NCBI RefSeq assembly: GCF_007655485.1
Contig: NZ_VJXQ01000001.1
Coordinates: forward strand, 669,571 to 728,520
Reading direction: 5' to 3'
DNA length: 58,950 nt
Source: Halobellus captivus
Lineage (GTDB): Archaea; Halobacteriota; Halobacteria; Halobacteriales; Haloferacaceae
Under the pieces are notes generated by a model. The model worked only from the letters and a program-made list of their open reading frames with translations. It had not been told where the DNA came from and made no database searches. The position numbers and the translations under genes are program-made. This document shows, piece by piece, positions 8,850 to 17,238 of this stretch. The first letter of the stretch is position 1. The number at the start of each line of letters is the position of its first letter.

Positions 8850-9413
8850 ATGCGAATCGCAGTGGGTAGCGGAAACCCGGTGAAGCGCGATGCGACGGCG
8901 CGCGTCTTTCCCGAATCGACGGTGGTCGCCGAGTCGGTTCCGTCGGGCGTCGCCGAGCAACCGATCGGCCACGACGAGACGCGAACGGGCGCGCGAAACC
9001 GCGCAGATGCGGCGCTCCGGACCGATGCGTACGACCTCGGTGTCGGCATCGAAGGCGGCGTTGCCGGGTTCGGCGAAGGGGGCGTCACTGCACTCGGCGA
9101 GGATGTCGGTTCCGAGCGGCGGTCGTCGCTCGAATCACACGAGCTGTTTCTCGTGATGTGGGCCGCCGTCACCGACGGCGAGCGCTGGGGCGTCGGGGCC
9201 GGACCGAGCCTGTCGCTCCCGGCGTCGATCGCGGACCGAGTTCGGGACGGCGAAGAGTTGGGGCCGGTGATGGACGACGTCCTCGGCGAGTCGAACGTCG
9301 CGAAAAAACAGGGGGCGGCGGGGGCGTTCACCGGCGGGTTGATGACCCGCACGGACGCGCTCGACGCCGCGGTGACCGCCGCCGCCGCACCGTTTCTGAG
9401 CGAGTTGTACTGA
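8850..9413 (+). CDS. DUF84 inosine/xanthosine triphosphatase (YjjX-like)
   Basis: A 187-residue protein of the DUF84/YjjX family, which hydrolyses ITP and XTP to keep deaminated purines out of nucleic acids. Evidence is the N-terminal SGNPVKRDA motif (substrate phosphate binding), GIEGGVAGFGEG, and the C-terminal VAKKQGAAGAFTGGLMTRTDA, which is highly characteristic. The length matches the family. The start at MRIAVGSGNP places the first beta strand right at the N-terminus, as in homologs. It follows the BtuF-like gene in the same direction by 65 bases. Confidence 0.88.
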   Translation: MRIAVGSGNPVKRDATARVFPESTVVAESVPSGVAEQPIGHDETRTGARNRADAALRTDAYDLGVGIEGGVAGFGEGGVTALGEDVGSERRSSLESHELFLVMWAAVTDGERWGVGAGPSLSLPASIADRVRDGEELGPVMDDVLGESNVAKKQGAAGAFTGGLMTRTDALDAAVTAAAAPFLSELY

Positions 9414-9432
9414 CGTCCGCTCCCGCCTCGCG

Positions 9433-11340
9433 TTAATCGAGTTCGACGGCTTCGTCCGTTCCCTCGCGCGCGTCTCTGCTCTCCTCGACGGCGGTCGTCA
9501 GCGAGACGTTGAGACCAAGCATCGAGGCGTAGCCGCCGATGACGGTGACGATGTTCTTCACGGCGTGATCGAGGACGGCCGCGCCCAGCGCCAGTTCGGG
9601 CCCGAGCGGCGTCAGCGCGACCACCAGAAGCGTGAACGCGCCCTCGTAGAGACCGACGCCACCGGGCGACAGCGGCAGCACCTTCGCGAGGTTGCCGACG
9701 CTGACGGCGAAGAAACTCACCGCCACGAGTTCCACGACCGGCAACCCCGGCGCGAACGCCGCGAGAACCAGCAGCGCGGTCATCACGTCGAGCGTCCAGA
9801 TGAGGACGCTCATCCCGCCGACCCGAGCGAATCCAGCCCGCGTGCCCGCCACCGTCTGGAGATCGCTGACGAACTGACCGATGATTCCCGCGACGAAGTC
9901 GGCGTAGGAGTCCGTGCTCATTCGGTGGACGAGCGCGGTGACCAGATCCCGATCGCTCCGCGCGGAGAACGCGATCACACCGACCGCGCCGATCGCAACG
10001 AGGCTGACGGCCACCGAGACGAAGACCGCCACGCGACCCGCGCCCTCGGCGCCGACTATCGTCTGCGCGAGATCGGCCGTCTGCCCGGTCACCGTGTATC
10101 CGATGAGGACGACTCCGGCCATCGCGGCGATCGTGAGCAGGTCGAACACCCGTTCGGCGGCCAGCGACGCGAACCCTGACGGATACGGGATGTTTCGGCG
10201 TGCTTTGACCACGTACGCGCGGATCAAGTCACCGGCGCGGGCCGGGAAGACGAGGTTCCCGGTCTGGCTGATGAACACCGCGCCCGTCAGGAATCCCACC
10301 CGCTCGCGATACCCGAGCTCTGAGAGGATGTCGCGGTATCGGAGCCCGCGAAGCGGCCACGAGAGGAGATACACGAGCGTGGCCGCGGCGACGAGTCCCC
10401 GGTTCGCCTCGCGCATCTCGGAGAGAACCGCACCGAAGTCGATGTACTGCGTCATCAGAGCGAGCGCGAGCACCGCCAGCGCCGCTCCAGCGACGAGCCC
10501 GACGCGGCGCGAGAGGCGCGGCCGGACCGACAGCTGCCACCACGTCCGGAAGATCTGACTCCCCATTCCGAGGACGTCGCGGACGAGATCGACCTTCGTG
10601 TCGCCCTTCGGCGTCCAGTCGACGGGGAACTCCGCGACCTCGTAGCCGTGTCGCTGCGCCCGTACGAGCATCTCGGTGTCCCAGAACCAGTGTTCGTCCT
10701 CGACGTCCTCGCGGAGCGTCTCGAACGCCTCCCGACTGAACGCCTTGAACCCGCACTGGTGGTCCTGGAGGTCCGAGCGAAGGAACGTCCGCACGAGCCC
10801 GTTGTAGGCTCGGCTCGGAACGCCGCGTTTGGCCGGTCTGTCGGCGACGTTTCCGGGCATCCATCGCGATCCCGTCGCGACGTCCGCGTCGCCGGAACGG
10901 ACCCGTTCGATGAGCTCTTCGAGGTGTCGCATATCGGTCGCCAGATCCGTATCGAAGTACGCGAGGACGTCGCCGTGAGCCGCCTCGAACGCCCGTTCGA
11001 GCGCGCCGCCACGGCCGAGTCGCTCGCCGCTGTGGAAGTGCCTGACGCGGTCGTCCTCGGTCGCCAACCGATCCGCGATCTCCGGTGTCCGATCGTCGCA
11101 GCCGTCCTCGGCGACGATGACCTCGAACGTCCCGGGAGCGAGAAACGACGCGAGCGTTTCGAGAGTCGTCTCCACGGTCGATTCGATGGTCTCCTCCTCG
11201 TTGTACGCCGGAAGCACGACGCTCACGGACGGAACACCCGGACGCGATGACGACTCCTTCGGAGACTCGTTGTGGTTCGTCGGCTCCCCGCCGCTCGTCG
11301 GTCGCGGTTCACGCTCGGCTCCGTGACGGGGACCGCTCAT
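9433..11340 (-). CDS. GT2 glycosyltransferase fused to an UPF0104 flippase-like membrane domain
   Basis: A 635-residue two-part protein. Residues about 36-270 are a family 2 glycosyltransferase of the dolichyl-phosphate mannosyl/glucosyl transferase type: SVVLPAYNEEETI, the nucleotide-binding AEDGCDDRT, the DTD metal motif at 130-132 and the GSRW motif. Residues about 285-620 are a multi-spanning UPF0104/LPG-synthase-TM domain (FPARAGDLIRAYVVKARRNI; LPLSPGGVGLYEGAFTLLVV). The likely role is to make or move a polyprenyl-linked sugar for surface glycosylation. The start MSGPRHGAERE was chosen because the frame upstream resembles no protein and lies in AT-richer DNA. The N-terminal 35 residues are low complexity. 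Confidence 0.88.
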   Translation of the reverse strand: MSGPRHGAEREPRPTSGGEPTNHNESPKESSSRPGVPSVSVVLPAYNEEETIESTVETTLETLASFLAPGTFEVIVAEDGCDDRTPEIADRLATEDDRVRHFHSGERLGRGGALERAFEAAHGDVLAYFDTDLATDMRHLEELIERVRSGDADVATGSRWMPGNVADRPAKRGVPSRAYNGLVRTFLRSDLQDHQCGFKAFSREAFETLREDVEDEHWFWDTEMLVRAQRHGYEVAEFPVDWTPKGDTKVDLVRDVLGMGSQIFRTWWQLSVRPRLSRRVGLVAGAALAVLALALMTQYIDFGAVLSEMREANRGLVAAATLVYLLSWPLRGLRYRDILSELGYRERVGFLTGAVFISQTGNLVFPARAGDLIRAYVVKARRNIPYPSGFASLAAERVFDLLTIAAMAGVVLIGYTVTGQTADLAQTIVGAEGAGRVAVFVSVAVSLVAIGAVGVIAFSARSDRDLVTALVHRMSTDSYADFVAGIIGQFVSDLQTVAGTRAGFARVGGMSVLIWTLDVMTALLVLAAFAPGLPVVELVAVSFFAVSVGNLAKVLPLSPGGVGLYEGAFTLLVVALTPLGPELALGAAVLDHAVKNIVTVIGGYASMLGLNVSLTTAVEESRDAREGTDEAVELD

Positions 11341-11632
11341 TAGCACAGTCTGAAACAGCGTTCGATATGAACCTTCTGTCTCGATGGTTGCCGCTTGCTC
11401 GCACAGGAGCACCGTCAGTACGAACGCGAGAGCGTCCCGGCGCTGCCGTCCGGGGTGTTCGCCCCACGCGACATCAACGTGTTAACGTATCTCAGTGTGC
11501 GTTAGGCAACTGTACCCGGAACTGTGATCTGGGGTGATGATATCCAGTATTTCTCACCAGTAACCGCATTACAGCACCGTGTTAACTACATGTACCAAAC
11601 CGTTCTTAGGCCGATATCCCGTGAGAGTAGAT

Positions 11633-11878
11633 ATGAGCGCGACCGTCGCCGCAACGACTGCATCGAACCTCAGCGAGAAACAGCGCCGGATCCTCCGGTA
11701 CCTCCGATCGAACGCCGACGACCGAACGTACTTCAAATCGCGGCTCATCGCTGAAGACCTCGGGCTGTCGGCGAAGGAGGTCGGAGCCAATATGCGCGCG
11801 CTGCTCGACGGAGACGTCGACCTCACCGTCGAAAAGTGGGGGTACTCCTCGGGGACGACCTGGAAAGTCACGCGGTAG
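11633..11878 (+). CDS. Small winged-helix-like protein (DUF7123 type)
   Basis: An 81-residue protein found widely in haloarchaea; I recall the family as DUF7123. It reads LSEKQRRILRYLRSNADDRTYFKSRLIAEDLGLSAKEVGANMRALLDG, a helix-turn-helix pattern, ending VEKWGYSSGTTWKV. It is probably a small DNA-binding protein. The start at MSATVAATT is preferred over an ATG 18 codons earlier because the upstream residues are not conserved-looking and a TATA-like ttcttag lies about 27 bases before it. Upstream are nearly 300 bases of AT-richer DNA with two gtgttaac copies (about 11478 and 11579), possible binding sites. Confidence 0.8.
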   Translation: MSATVAATTASNLSEKQRRILRYLRSNADDRTYFKSRLIAEDLGLSAKEVGANMRALLDGDVDLTVEKWGYSSGTTWKVTR

Positions 11879-11949
11879 ACCTGATACCGATCGGTGGACG
11901 GGTGAAACAACAGTCGTTATCTGTCTCGGACCGTGATTTTCGATCGGTA

Positions 11950-12459
11950 ATGGACGATCTGACTCCGACGAACCGTCGGCGGTTCCTCGAAGGCGCGAGT
12001 ATCGGTGGCGCGACGCTTCTCGCCGGGTGTACAGACCAACTCGATCTCGGTGGTCAGGAGGCGAGCGACGCCCAGAGCGAATCCCCCAACGAGTCGAGTA
12101 GTGACGGTGTCGGTGCGATCGCCGCAGTGGATCAACAAGCGATGCAAGAAGAGCAGGTCAGACTGCAAGAGGAGATCCAGAGCGGGAACCTCACTCAGGA
12201 GGAGGCCCGAGAGGAGTACGCCACGATCCAGTCGGAGTACATCGAAGAGGCGATAACGGCGTTAACAGACGCTGCCGAGGCCCAGGAGGGCGTGAGCGTC
12301 GAAGAAGAGTACGATTCCTTCGGCGCGGTGATCGTGTCTGGCGACGCTGGCGGCATCCTACAGTTACTAAACAGCGACGAGGTGAGCGCGCTCGTCTCGC
12401 AGGCGGACATCGAAGCACAGACGCAAGCAGCGGCCGGGACCGGAACCGCCGAGGCGTAA
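11950..12459 (+). CDS. Tat-exported lipoprotein of unknown function
   Basis: A 169-residue protein with a Tat signal (TNRRRFLEGASIGGATLLAGC): twin Arg, hydrophobic core and a lipobox LLAGC, so probably exported folded and lipid-anchored through the Cys near residue 22. The mature part begins with an acidic Ser-rich linker, then a strongly helical, Glu/Gln-rich region (EEQVRLQEEIQSGNLTQEEA, ALTDAAEAQEGVSVEEEYD) and a C-terminal helix (LLNSDEVSALVSQADIEAQ). No known family was recognised. It follows the small DUF7123-type gene by 71 bases and converges on a winged-helix gene that also has a Tat-like N-terminus. Confidence 0.7.
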   Translation: MDDLTPTNRRRFLEGASIGGATLLAGCTDQLDLGGQEASDAQSESPNESSSDGVGAIAAVDQQAMQEEQVRLQEEIQSGNLTQEEAREEYATIQSEYIEEAITALTDAAEAQEGVSVEEEYDSFGAVIVSGDAGGILQLLNSDEVSALVSQADIEAQTQAAAGTGTAEA

Positions 12460-12488
12460 CTCACGGCGACGGCGCGTCTTCCGCACCG

Positions 12489-13112
12489 TTACGGGTCGTA
12501 TCGAACGAGGGAATCGGCTTCTGCGGCCAACTCGACCGCGTCGGACCCGAACGAATCGGCGTATCTGACGACGAGCGTGAGAACCGTCTCCGGTCGCTCG
12601 ATCACGTACCCGTCCTCCCGTGAGAGCAGTCCGGCGGCTTCGAGGTCGCCCGCGTAGCCGCTCACGGTCGCTCGCGAGACGTCAAGTCGGTCTGCGAGGG
12701 CCGACCCGGTCGTCGACGGGTTTCGGAGGAGTTCGATCACCATCCCGCGCGGCGTCCGTCGTCGGAGGTACCCGAGCGCGGTCTGTTCGAACGCGGAGAA
12801 CCGCTCGGCGGGGAAGAACCGCTTGTAATCGCCGTCGCGGGTGAACACGAGCACCCCGTCGTCGACGAGTCGGCGGAGGTGGTGCTGCGTCTCGCCCGTT
12901 CCGAGGCTGAGATCGTCGCGGATCTTCGAGAAGTGCGCGCCCGGCGTCGACGCGACATAGCCGACGATCGCGTCGCGGGCGTCGCTCGTCGTGTCGGTCT
13001 CGGCGGCCGCGTTCCCGGCGGCGCCGAGCCCGGCAAGCGGTGAGGCCGCCCCCAACGCTGCGAAGCGTCTGAGCGTCGCCCGTTTCTCCTCGTCGATTGC
13101 GCGATCCGGCAT
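12489..13112 (-). CDS. Tandem winged-helix regulator with Tat-like hydrophobic N-terminus
   Basis: A 207-residue protein. Residues 15-38 (RRFAALGAASPLAGLGAAGN) look like a Tat signal or a membrane anchor. Two winged-helix units follow: about 45-105 (ARDAIVGYVASTPGAHFSKI; GETQHHLRRLVDDGVLV, an ArsR/MarR-like helix-turn-helix and wing) and 112-175 (RGMVIELLRNPSTTGSALAD; RATVSGYAGDLEAAGLL). Cytoplasmic DNA-binding proteins do not normally carry such a segment, so it may be tethered to the membrane by an uncleaved N-terminus, sensing something at the envelope. Twin Arg at 15-16 but no lipobox. The convergent neighbour is a Tat lipoprotein. Confidence 0.75.
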   Translation of the reverse strand: MPDRAIDEEKRATLRRFAALGAASPLAGLGAAGNAAAETDTTSDARDAIVGYVASTPGAHFSKIRDDLSLGTGETQHHLRRLVDDGVLVFTRDGDYKRFFPAERFSAFEQTALGYLRRRTPRGMVIELLRNPSTTGSALADRLDVSRATVSGYAGDLEAAGLLSREDGYVIERPETVLTLVVRYADSFGSDAVELAAEADSLVRYDP

Positions 13113-13250
13113 CGGTTTCGATCGTACAAACGGCTGATTCAGTCAAAAGCGCTTCGTTCGGTCCACTTTTCGAGGGGATGACGCGGCAGTACGAACGCGA
13201 AAAAGATGGGAGAGCGGTACCGCAGCGGCCTCGGACGACAGCCGACCGCC

Positions 13251-14492
13251 TCACTCCTTCTCGGTTTCGACCGCCGGTTCGGCGTCGTCGGCCGATCCGG
13301 AATCGTCAGCGGCCGAGTCGTCTCCGGCCGCCGAACCGTCGCTGGGAGCGTCACCGACGACCTCATCGGGGTCTTTGATCGTCGCTTCGTCCGCGTTGTC
13401 CGCCTGGGCGACGATCTCGTCGGCGCTCTTGATGTCGGTGCCGCCGCCCTGCTTGATCGCCTCCGCTTCCTGTTCGAGTTCTTCGACGTCCATCTCCGTC
13501 GCCTGGTCGATCTGGCCGAGGATCTCCTCGATGTCGTCGAGACCGAGCAGTTCGCGGGTCTCCGAGTCGAATTCGAGGCTGTCGAGTCCGGCGGACTCCT
13601 GCACGTCGGAGTCGGTCAGCTGCCGACCGTACCGACCGAGGAGGCTCGTGAGCTCCTGCGGGAGGACGAACGTCGTCGACTCGCCCTGTCCGATCGCCTC
13701 TAAGCTCTCCATTCCCTTCTCGATGATGGCGCGCTCGCCCATCGATTCGGCGGATTTCGCGCGCAGCACCGTCGAGATGGCGTCACCCTGCGCTTCGAGA
13801 ATCTGACTCTGCTTTTCGCCCTGCGCGCGAATGATGTTCGACTGCTTCTCACCCTCTGCCTGCTCGACCGCGGAGCGTCGTTCACCCTGCGCTTCGAGGA
13901 TCATCGCGCGGCGACGGCGCTCGGCGGAGGTCTGCTGCTCCATCGCCTGCTGGACGTCCTGAGAGGGGTTGACCTCCCGGACTTCGACGCTCTCGACGCG
14001 GACGCCCCACTCGTCGGTGGGCTCGTCGAGTTCGCGGCGGATCCGACCGTTGATCTCCTGTCGCTTGTTGAGCGTGTCGTCGAGTTCCATATCGCCGATG
14101 ACTGCGCGCAGCGTCGTCTGTGCGAGGTTCGAGACCGCGCGCTTGTAGTCGTCGACTTCGAGGAACGCCTTCTTCGCGTCCATCACCTTGATGTAGACGA
14201 CGGCGTCCGCAGTGACGGGGGAGTTGTCGCGGGTGATCGCCTCCTGTCGGGGGACGTCAAGCGTCTGGGTCCGCATATCGAACGGGTACGTTCGCGAGAC
14301 GAACGGCGGGATGAAGTTGATACCCGGCTCTAAGAGTTTCCGGTACTCGCCGAACACCGTCAGCGCCTTCTTCTCGTAGGCGTCGACGATCTCGACCATC
14401 TGATAGACAGTGACGATCGCGAGGAGGAGCACGAGTATCCCGATCGTCGGGATACCGATGCCTATCTGTAGCGGAATGGGACCAAATGCCAT
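13251..14492 (-). CDS. SPFH/Band 7 (stomatin-like) membrane protein
   Basis: A 413-residue stomatin/prohibitin-type protein. One N-terminal membrane segment (GIPTIGILVLLLAIVTVYQM) is followed by the SPFH domain (about 35-230; RKLLEPGINFIPPFVSRTYP, DMRTQTLDVPRQEAITRDN, VYIKVMDAKKAFLEVDDYK), then a coiled coil of repeated EAQGERRSAVEQAEGEKQ-like blocks that drives oligomerisation. The C-terminus (about 355-413) is acidic and low complexity. SPFH proteins organise membrane microdomains and modulate proteases. A NfeD gene lies next in the same orientation, the classic partner, but about 150 bases apart with its own promoter. A cgcttatg TATA-like box sits 27 bases before the start. Confidence 0.93.
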   Translation of the reverse strand: MAFGPIPLQIGIGIPTIGILVLLLAIVTVYQMVEIVDAYEKKALTVFGEYRKLLEPGINFIPPFVSRTYPFDMRTQTLDVPRQEAITRDNSPVTADAVVYIKVMDAKKAFLEVDDYKRAVSNLAQTTLRAVIGDMELDDTLNKRQEINGRIRRELDEPTDEWGVRVESVEVREVNPSQDVQQAMEQQTSAERRRRAMILEAQGERRSAVEQAEGEKQSNIIRAQGEKQSQILEAQGDAISTVLRAKSAESMGERAIIEKGMESLEAIGQGESTTFVLPQELTSLLGRYGRQLTDSDVQESAGLDSLEFDSETRELLGLDDIEEILGQIDQATEMDVEELEQEAEAIKQGGGTDIKSADEIVAQADNADEATIKDPDEVVGDAPSDGSAAGDDSAADDSGSADDAEPAVETEKE

Positions 14493-14640
14493 ATTTCGCC
14501 TTGGTGTGTCGCTCTCATAAGCGTTGGCCCCTGCGTGGTGGATGGACTTGGTCCTCGCGACCACTGTAATCGAATTGCGGAGGGGAGCAGCCAAAACACG
14601 GCCACCCACATCAACGCTGACCAGCCGGTTATCGGCCCGT

Positions 14641-15324
14641 TCAGGCCCGTTCGGTCTCGGTATCTACGTCCTCGTCTCGATCTTCGTCTGTCATCTCCGC
14701 GTCGTCGCTGCTGGCCCCCATCTCGGCGTCTCGATCTCCGCTTGCCGTCTCCGCATCGCCTTCCGTCATTTCCGCGTCACCTTCTTGCTCCCGCCCGCGA
14801 GCGAGTTCGCGATCGATCTCGTCGTAGTTCGTCGACATCGATTCGACGGTCACGACGTTCCCGCCGCCGGGGTGAATGACGACGACTTCGGTTCCGACGT
14901 CCAGTTCGCCGTCGACCGATCGAGCGGCGTAAAAGGGGTTGAAACCGCCGTCGTCGAGTTTGACCTCGCCCTCGGTCGGCGTGACGCGCTCGGTGACGCG
15001 CCCGGTCCGGCCGCGGAGGCTCGTCGAGTCGCTCGTCTGTCCCGAGCCCTTGCCGCCGTAGAAGTCGAACTCGCGGTACCCGTAAAGCGCCAGCGAGCCG
15101 AAGACGAGGACGAGCACCCCGAGAACGATCGGCGAGGCCAACGGGCCGAGAACGAGGCCGACGAGGCCCGCCGCGAGGAGTGCGACCCCGAGGACGATGA
15201 AGTGCGCTCCGGGCGCGAACGCTTCGAGCACGCTCAGCCCCAACCCCGCGGCGACGAGCAGCAGCGGTAGCGTCTCCGGCGGGATCGAGAGCTGCAGGGC
15301 GACCGAGACGGCACCATCGAGCAT
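14641..15324 (-). CDS. NfeD family membrane protein
   Basis: A 227-residue NfeD-type protein: three membrane segments between residues about 15 and 82, then a small OB-fold domain (SLRGRTGRVTERVTPTEGEV; DVGTEVVVIHPGGGNVVTVE). NfeD proteins partner with SPFH proteins, and the stomatin-like gene follows directly downstream, so the two probably form one membrane complex. Residues from about 180 to the end are an acidic tail with repeated DAEMTEGD/DAETASGD/DAEMTDED blocks, another short tandem expansion. The promoter cgcttaat lies 27 bases before the ATG. Confidence 0.88.
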   Translation of the reverse strand: MLDGAVSVALQLSIPPETLPLLLVAAGLGLSVLEAFAPGAHFIVLGVALLAAGLVGLVLGPLASPIVLGVLVLVFGSLALYGYREFDFYGGKGSGQTSDSTSLRGRTGRVTERVTPTEGEVKLDDGGFNPFYAARSVDGELDVGTEVVVIHPGGGNVVTVESMSTNYDEIDRELARGREQEGDAEMTEGDAETASGDRDAEMGASSDDAEMTDEDRDEDVDTETERA

Positions 15325-15370
15325 ACCCGTCGTTAGGCTGGCGGCGGATTAAGCGTTGTCACGCGGGGGA

Positions 15371-17179
15371 TCACTCGTGGTCCGGTTCCGGCGCGTCGGA
15401 AGCCTCAGGCGCGTCGGAAGCTTCCGACGCTCCGGACGCTCCGTGTACTTCGGATGCACCGGGCACTTCGGACGCTTCGAATACCGCACCAGCCTTCGGA
15501 AGGTCGATCCGGACACTCGTCCCGACCTCGGACACGTCGAACGCCACCGACCCGCCGAGCGCGTCGACGCCCCATTTGACGATCCAGAGCCCGAGTCCGC
15601 TCCCGTGTTCGAGCGCGGTCTCTTCGGTGTCGTCGAGAACCGCGAGTTCGTGCTCCGGGATCCCCGGCCCGTCGTCGCGGATTTCGACGGTGAGAACGTC
15701 CTCGGTAGCGCCGGGATCGAGCAGTCGGACGGTCGCGGTCGGCGTCGTCGAGTCGCCGTGTTCGAGCGCGTTTTCCAGTACGTTTTCGAGCACGATTTCG
15801 AGGAGCGACCGCCGCGCCCGAACCGCGGTATCCGAAGGGATCTCGACGTCGACGGTCCCGTTCGGATGTGACGCTCGCAACTCGTCTCGTAGCGATTCCA
15901 CCAGCGGGAGCAACGCGACGGGGCCGGTATCCCCGGTATCGGCCTGCATCGCGCCTTCGATCTGACGCGCCTTCTCGCCCAGCGCGACGACGCCCGCGGT
16001 GTTCCTCGACGCGGTTCGGATCATTCGGTCGAGTTCGGGGTCGTCGATCCGCTCTGCCGCGATCTCCAGATAGCCCTGCACGACGTTCAGGTCGTTCCGC
16101 AGATTGTGCCGCAGCACGCGGTTAAGCACGGCGAGCCGCTGTTCGCGCTGTCGTTCATCGGTGATGTCCTGGAAAACGATCGTGTCGCCGACGCGAGTCT
16201 CCGAGGCGTCCGTGAGCGGTGCGGTCGTGACCGCGTATATCCGCTTCCGTCCGTCGATCCGACGCGAATACGTCTGCTTGCCGCCCGCGGGATCGACGTC
16301 GGGGAGATACTCCGAAACGGGCCGACCGAGCGCCGCGGTCGCCGTCGCGTCGACGAGCCGCGCGGCCTCCTCGTTCAGTTCGATGATCCGGTGGCCGCTG
16401 TCGACGATGACGACCGGCGAGCCGAGGTTCTCGATGGCGGCGCGATCCGCCGTCCGCCGAGCCGCGGGAACCAGATCGAACATCTCCCGCGAAAAGAAGG
16501 CGTACATATCGAACGCGAGATGGACGGGAAACACGAGCGGCGTGAGGTTCACCGGGGGAGACGCCCCGATTTCCGCCAGCCACAGGAGGAAGGGAAGACC
16601 AGGAAAGACCGGTGAAACCGCGATTGCTGCGGCCTGCGAGCGATACAGCGGACCGTAGCTGAAGACCGTGTCGGCGAGGAGAAAGGAGCCGACGGCGATC
16701 ATCAGGATGAACCCCGCCGCGTTCACGAACAGCCACGGCTGGTGCGCGTAGACGACGGTCGCCGCGCCGAAGGTCGGTTCGATCCGGTACCCGCTCCACG
16801 CGACGTGGTGCAGCGAGTTGGTGACGACGACGAGCGTGTGGAGTATCTGCAGGCCGACGACGGCCGCCATCGTCTTCGATCGGAGGAGCTTCCGGCGGCC
16901 GGTGTACTCCAGCGCGAACGCGAGGAAGAACACGCCGATGAAGTTGATGGCGACCCAGATCGGGATCTCGAACACCTCTCTGAGCGCGGGATCGAACACG
17001 AGAAGGGCGACACCGTACGACAGCGCCCACAACGCCTCACACCCGATCGTCGCGATGAAGAAGCGGCCCCCCAGGCGGTTCCGATACGGCCACAGGTACC
17101 AGATAAACCCCGCAGAGACGACCCCCGAAAGCACCGAGGCGGCCGCCAACCACGAGATCGATTCAAGCACGGACGTCAC
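15371..17179 (-). CDS. Membrane sensor histidine kinase: 7TM-PAS-HisKA-HATPase
   Basis: A 602-residue sensor kinase. Residues 8-230 are an N-terminal seven-helix membrane domain of the histidine-kinase 7TM type. A PAS domain follows (about 245-340; NLGSPVVIVDSGHRIIELNE), then a dimerisation helix with H-box LRHNLRNDLN (phospho-acceptor His358) and a GHKL ATPase domain with N-box ENVLENALEH (465-474), DDGPGIP (502-508) and GSGLGLWIV (526-534). From about 568 the tail is a repeated Ala/Ser/Glu/Pro sequence. No receiver-domain partner lies adjacent, as is usual for haloarchaeal orphan kinases. Start codon is GTG; a strong ttaaaaaatta box lies upstream. The ligand is unknown. Confidence 0.93.
   Translation of the reverse strand: MTSVLESISWLAAASVLSGVVSAGFIWYLWPYRNRLGGRFFIATIGCEALWALSYGVALLVFDPALREVFEIPIWVAINFIGVFFLAFALEYTGRRKLLRSKTMAAVVGLQILHTLVVVTNSLHHVAWSGYRIEPTFGAATVVYAHQPWLFVNAAGFILMIAVGSFLLADTVFSYGPLYRSQAAAIAVSPVFPGLPFLLWLAEIGASPPVNLTPLVFPVHLAFDMYAFFSREMFDLVPAARRTADRAAIENLGSPVVIVDSGHRIIELNEEAARLVDATATAALGRPVSEYLPDVDPAGGKQTYSRRIDGRKRIYAVTTAPLTDASETRVGDTIVFQDITDERQREQRLAVLNRVLRHNLRNDLNVVQGYLEIAAERIDDPELDRMIRTASRNTAGVVALGEKARQIEGAMQADTGDTGPVALLPLVESLRDELRASHPNGTVDVEIPSDTAVRARRSLLEIVLENVLENALEHGDSTTPTATVRLLDPGATEDVLTVEIRDDGPGIPEHELAVLDDTEETALEHGSGLGLWIVKWGVDALGGSVAFDVSEVGTSVRIDLPKAGAVFEASEVPGASEVHGASGASEASDAPEASDAPEPDHE
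15379..15475 (-). repeat. Short imperfect repeats in the histidine kinase tail
   Basis: The 3' end of the kinase gene is built from variants of gcgtcggaagc and cgctccggac, encoding alternating SEVPGASEV, SEASDAPEASDAPE blocks. It is a degenerate tandem expansion keeping the frame; probably a disordered tail. Confidence 0.55.
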
Positions 17180-17197
17180 TCTGGAAGGTCGTCGTCG

Positions 17198-17208
17198 TTA
17201 AAAAATTA
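17198..17208 (-). promoter_or_regulatory. TATA box of the sensor kinase gene
   Basis: On the minus strand the element reads taattttttaa, centred about 25 bases before the GTG at 17179, so the mRNA is probably leaderless. Its strength stands out in a G+C-rich region. Confidence 0.6.
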
Positions 17209-17238
17209 CGTAACCCGGCGCGTCTGCAAAACGGGAAC

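Noticed and set aside
15371-17179. Seven-helix N-terminus read as a sensory rhodopsin
   Set aside because: No retinal-binding Lys motif in the seventh helix; it is the histidine-kinase 7TM type fused to PAS and kinase domains.
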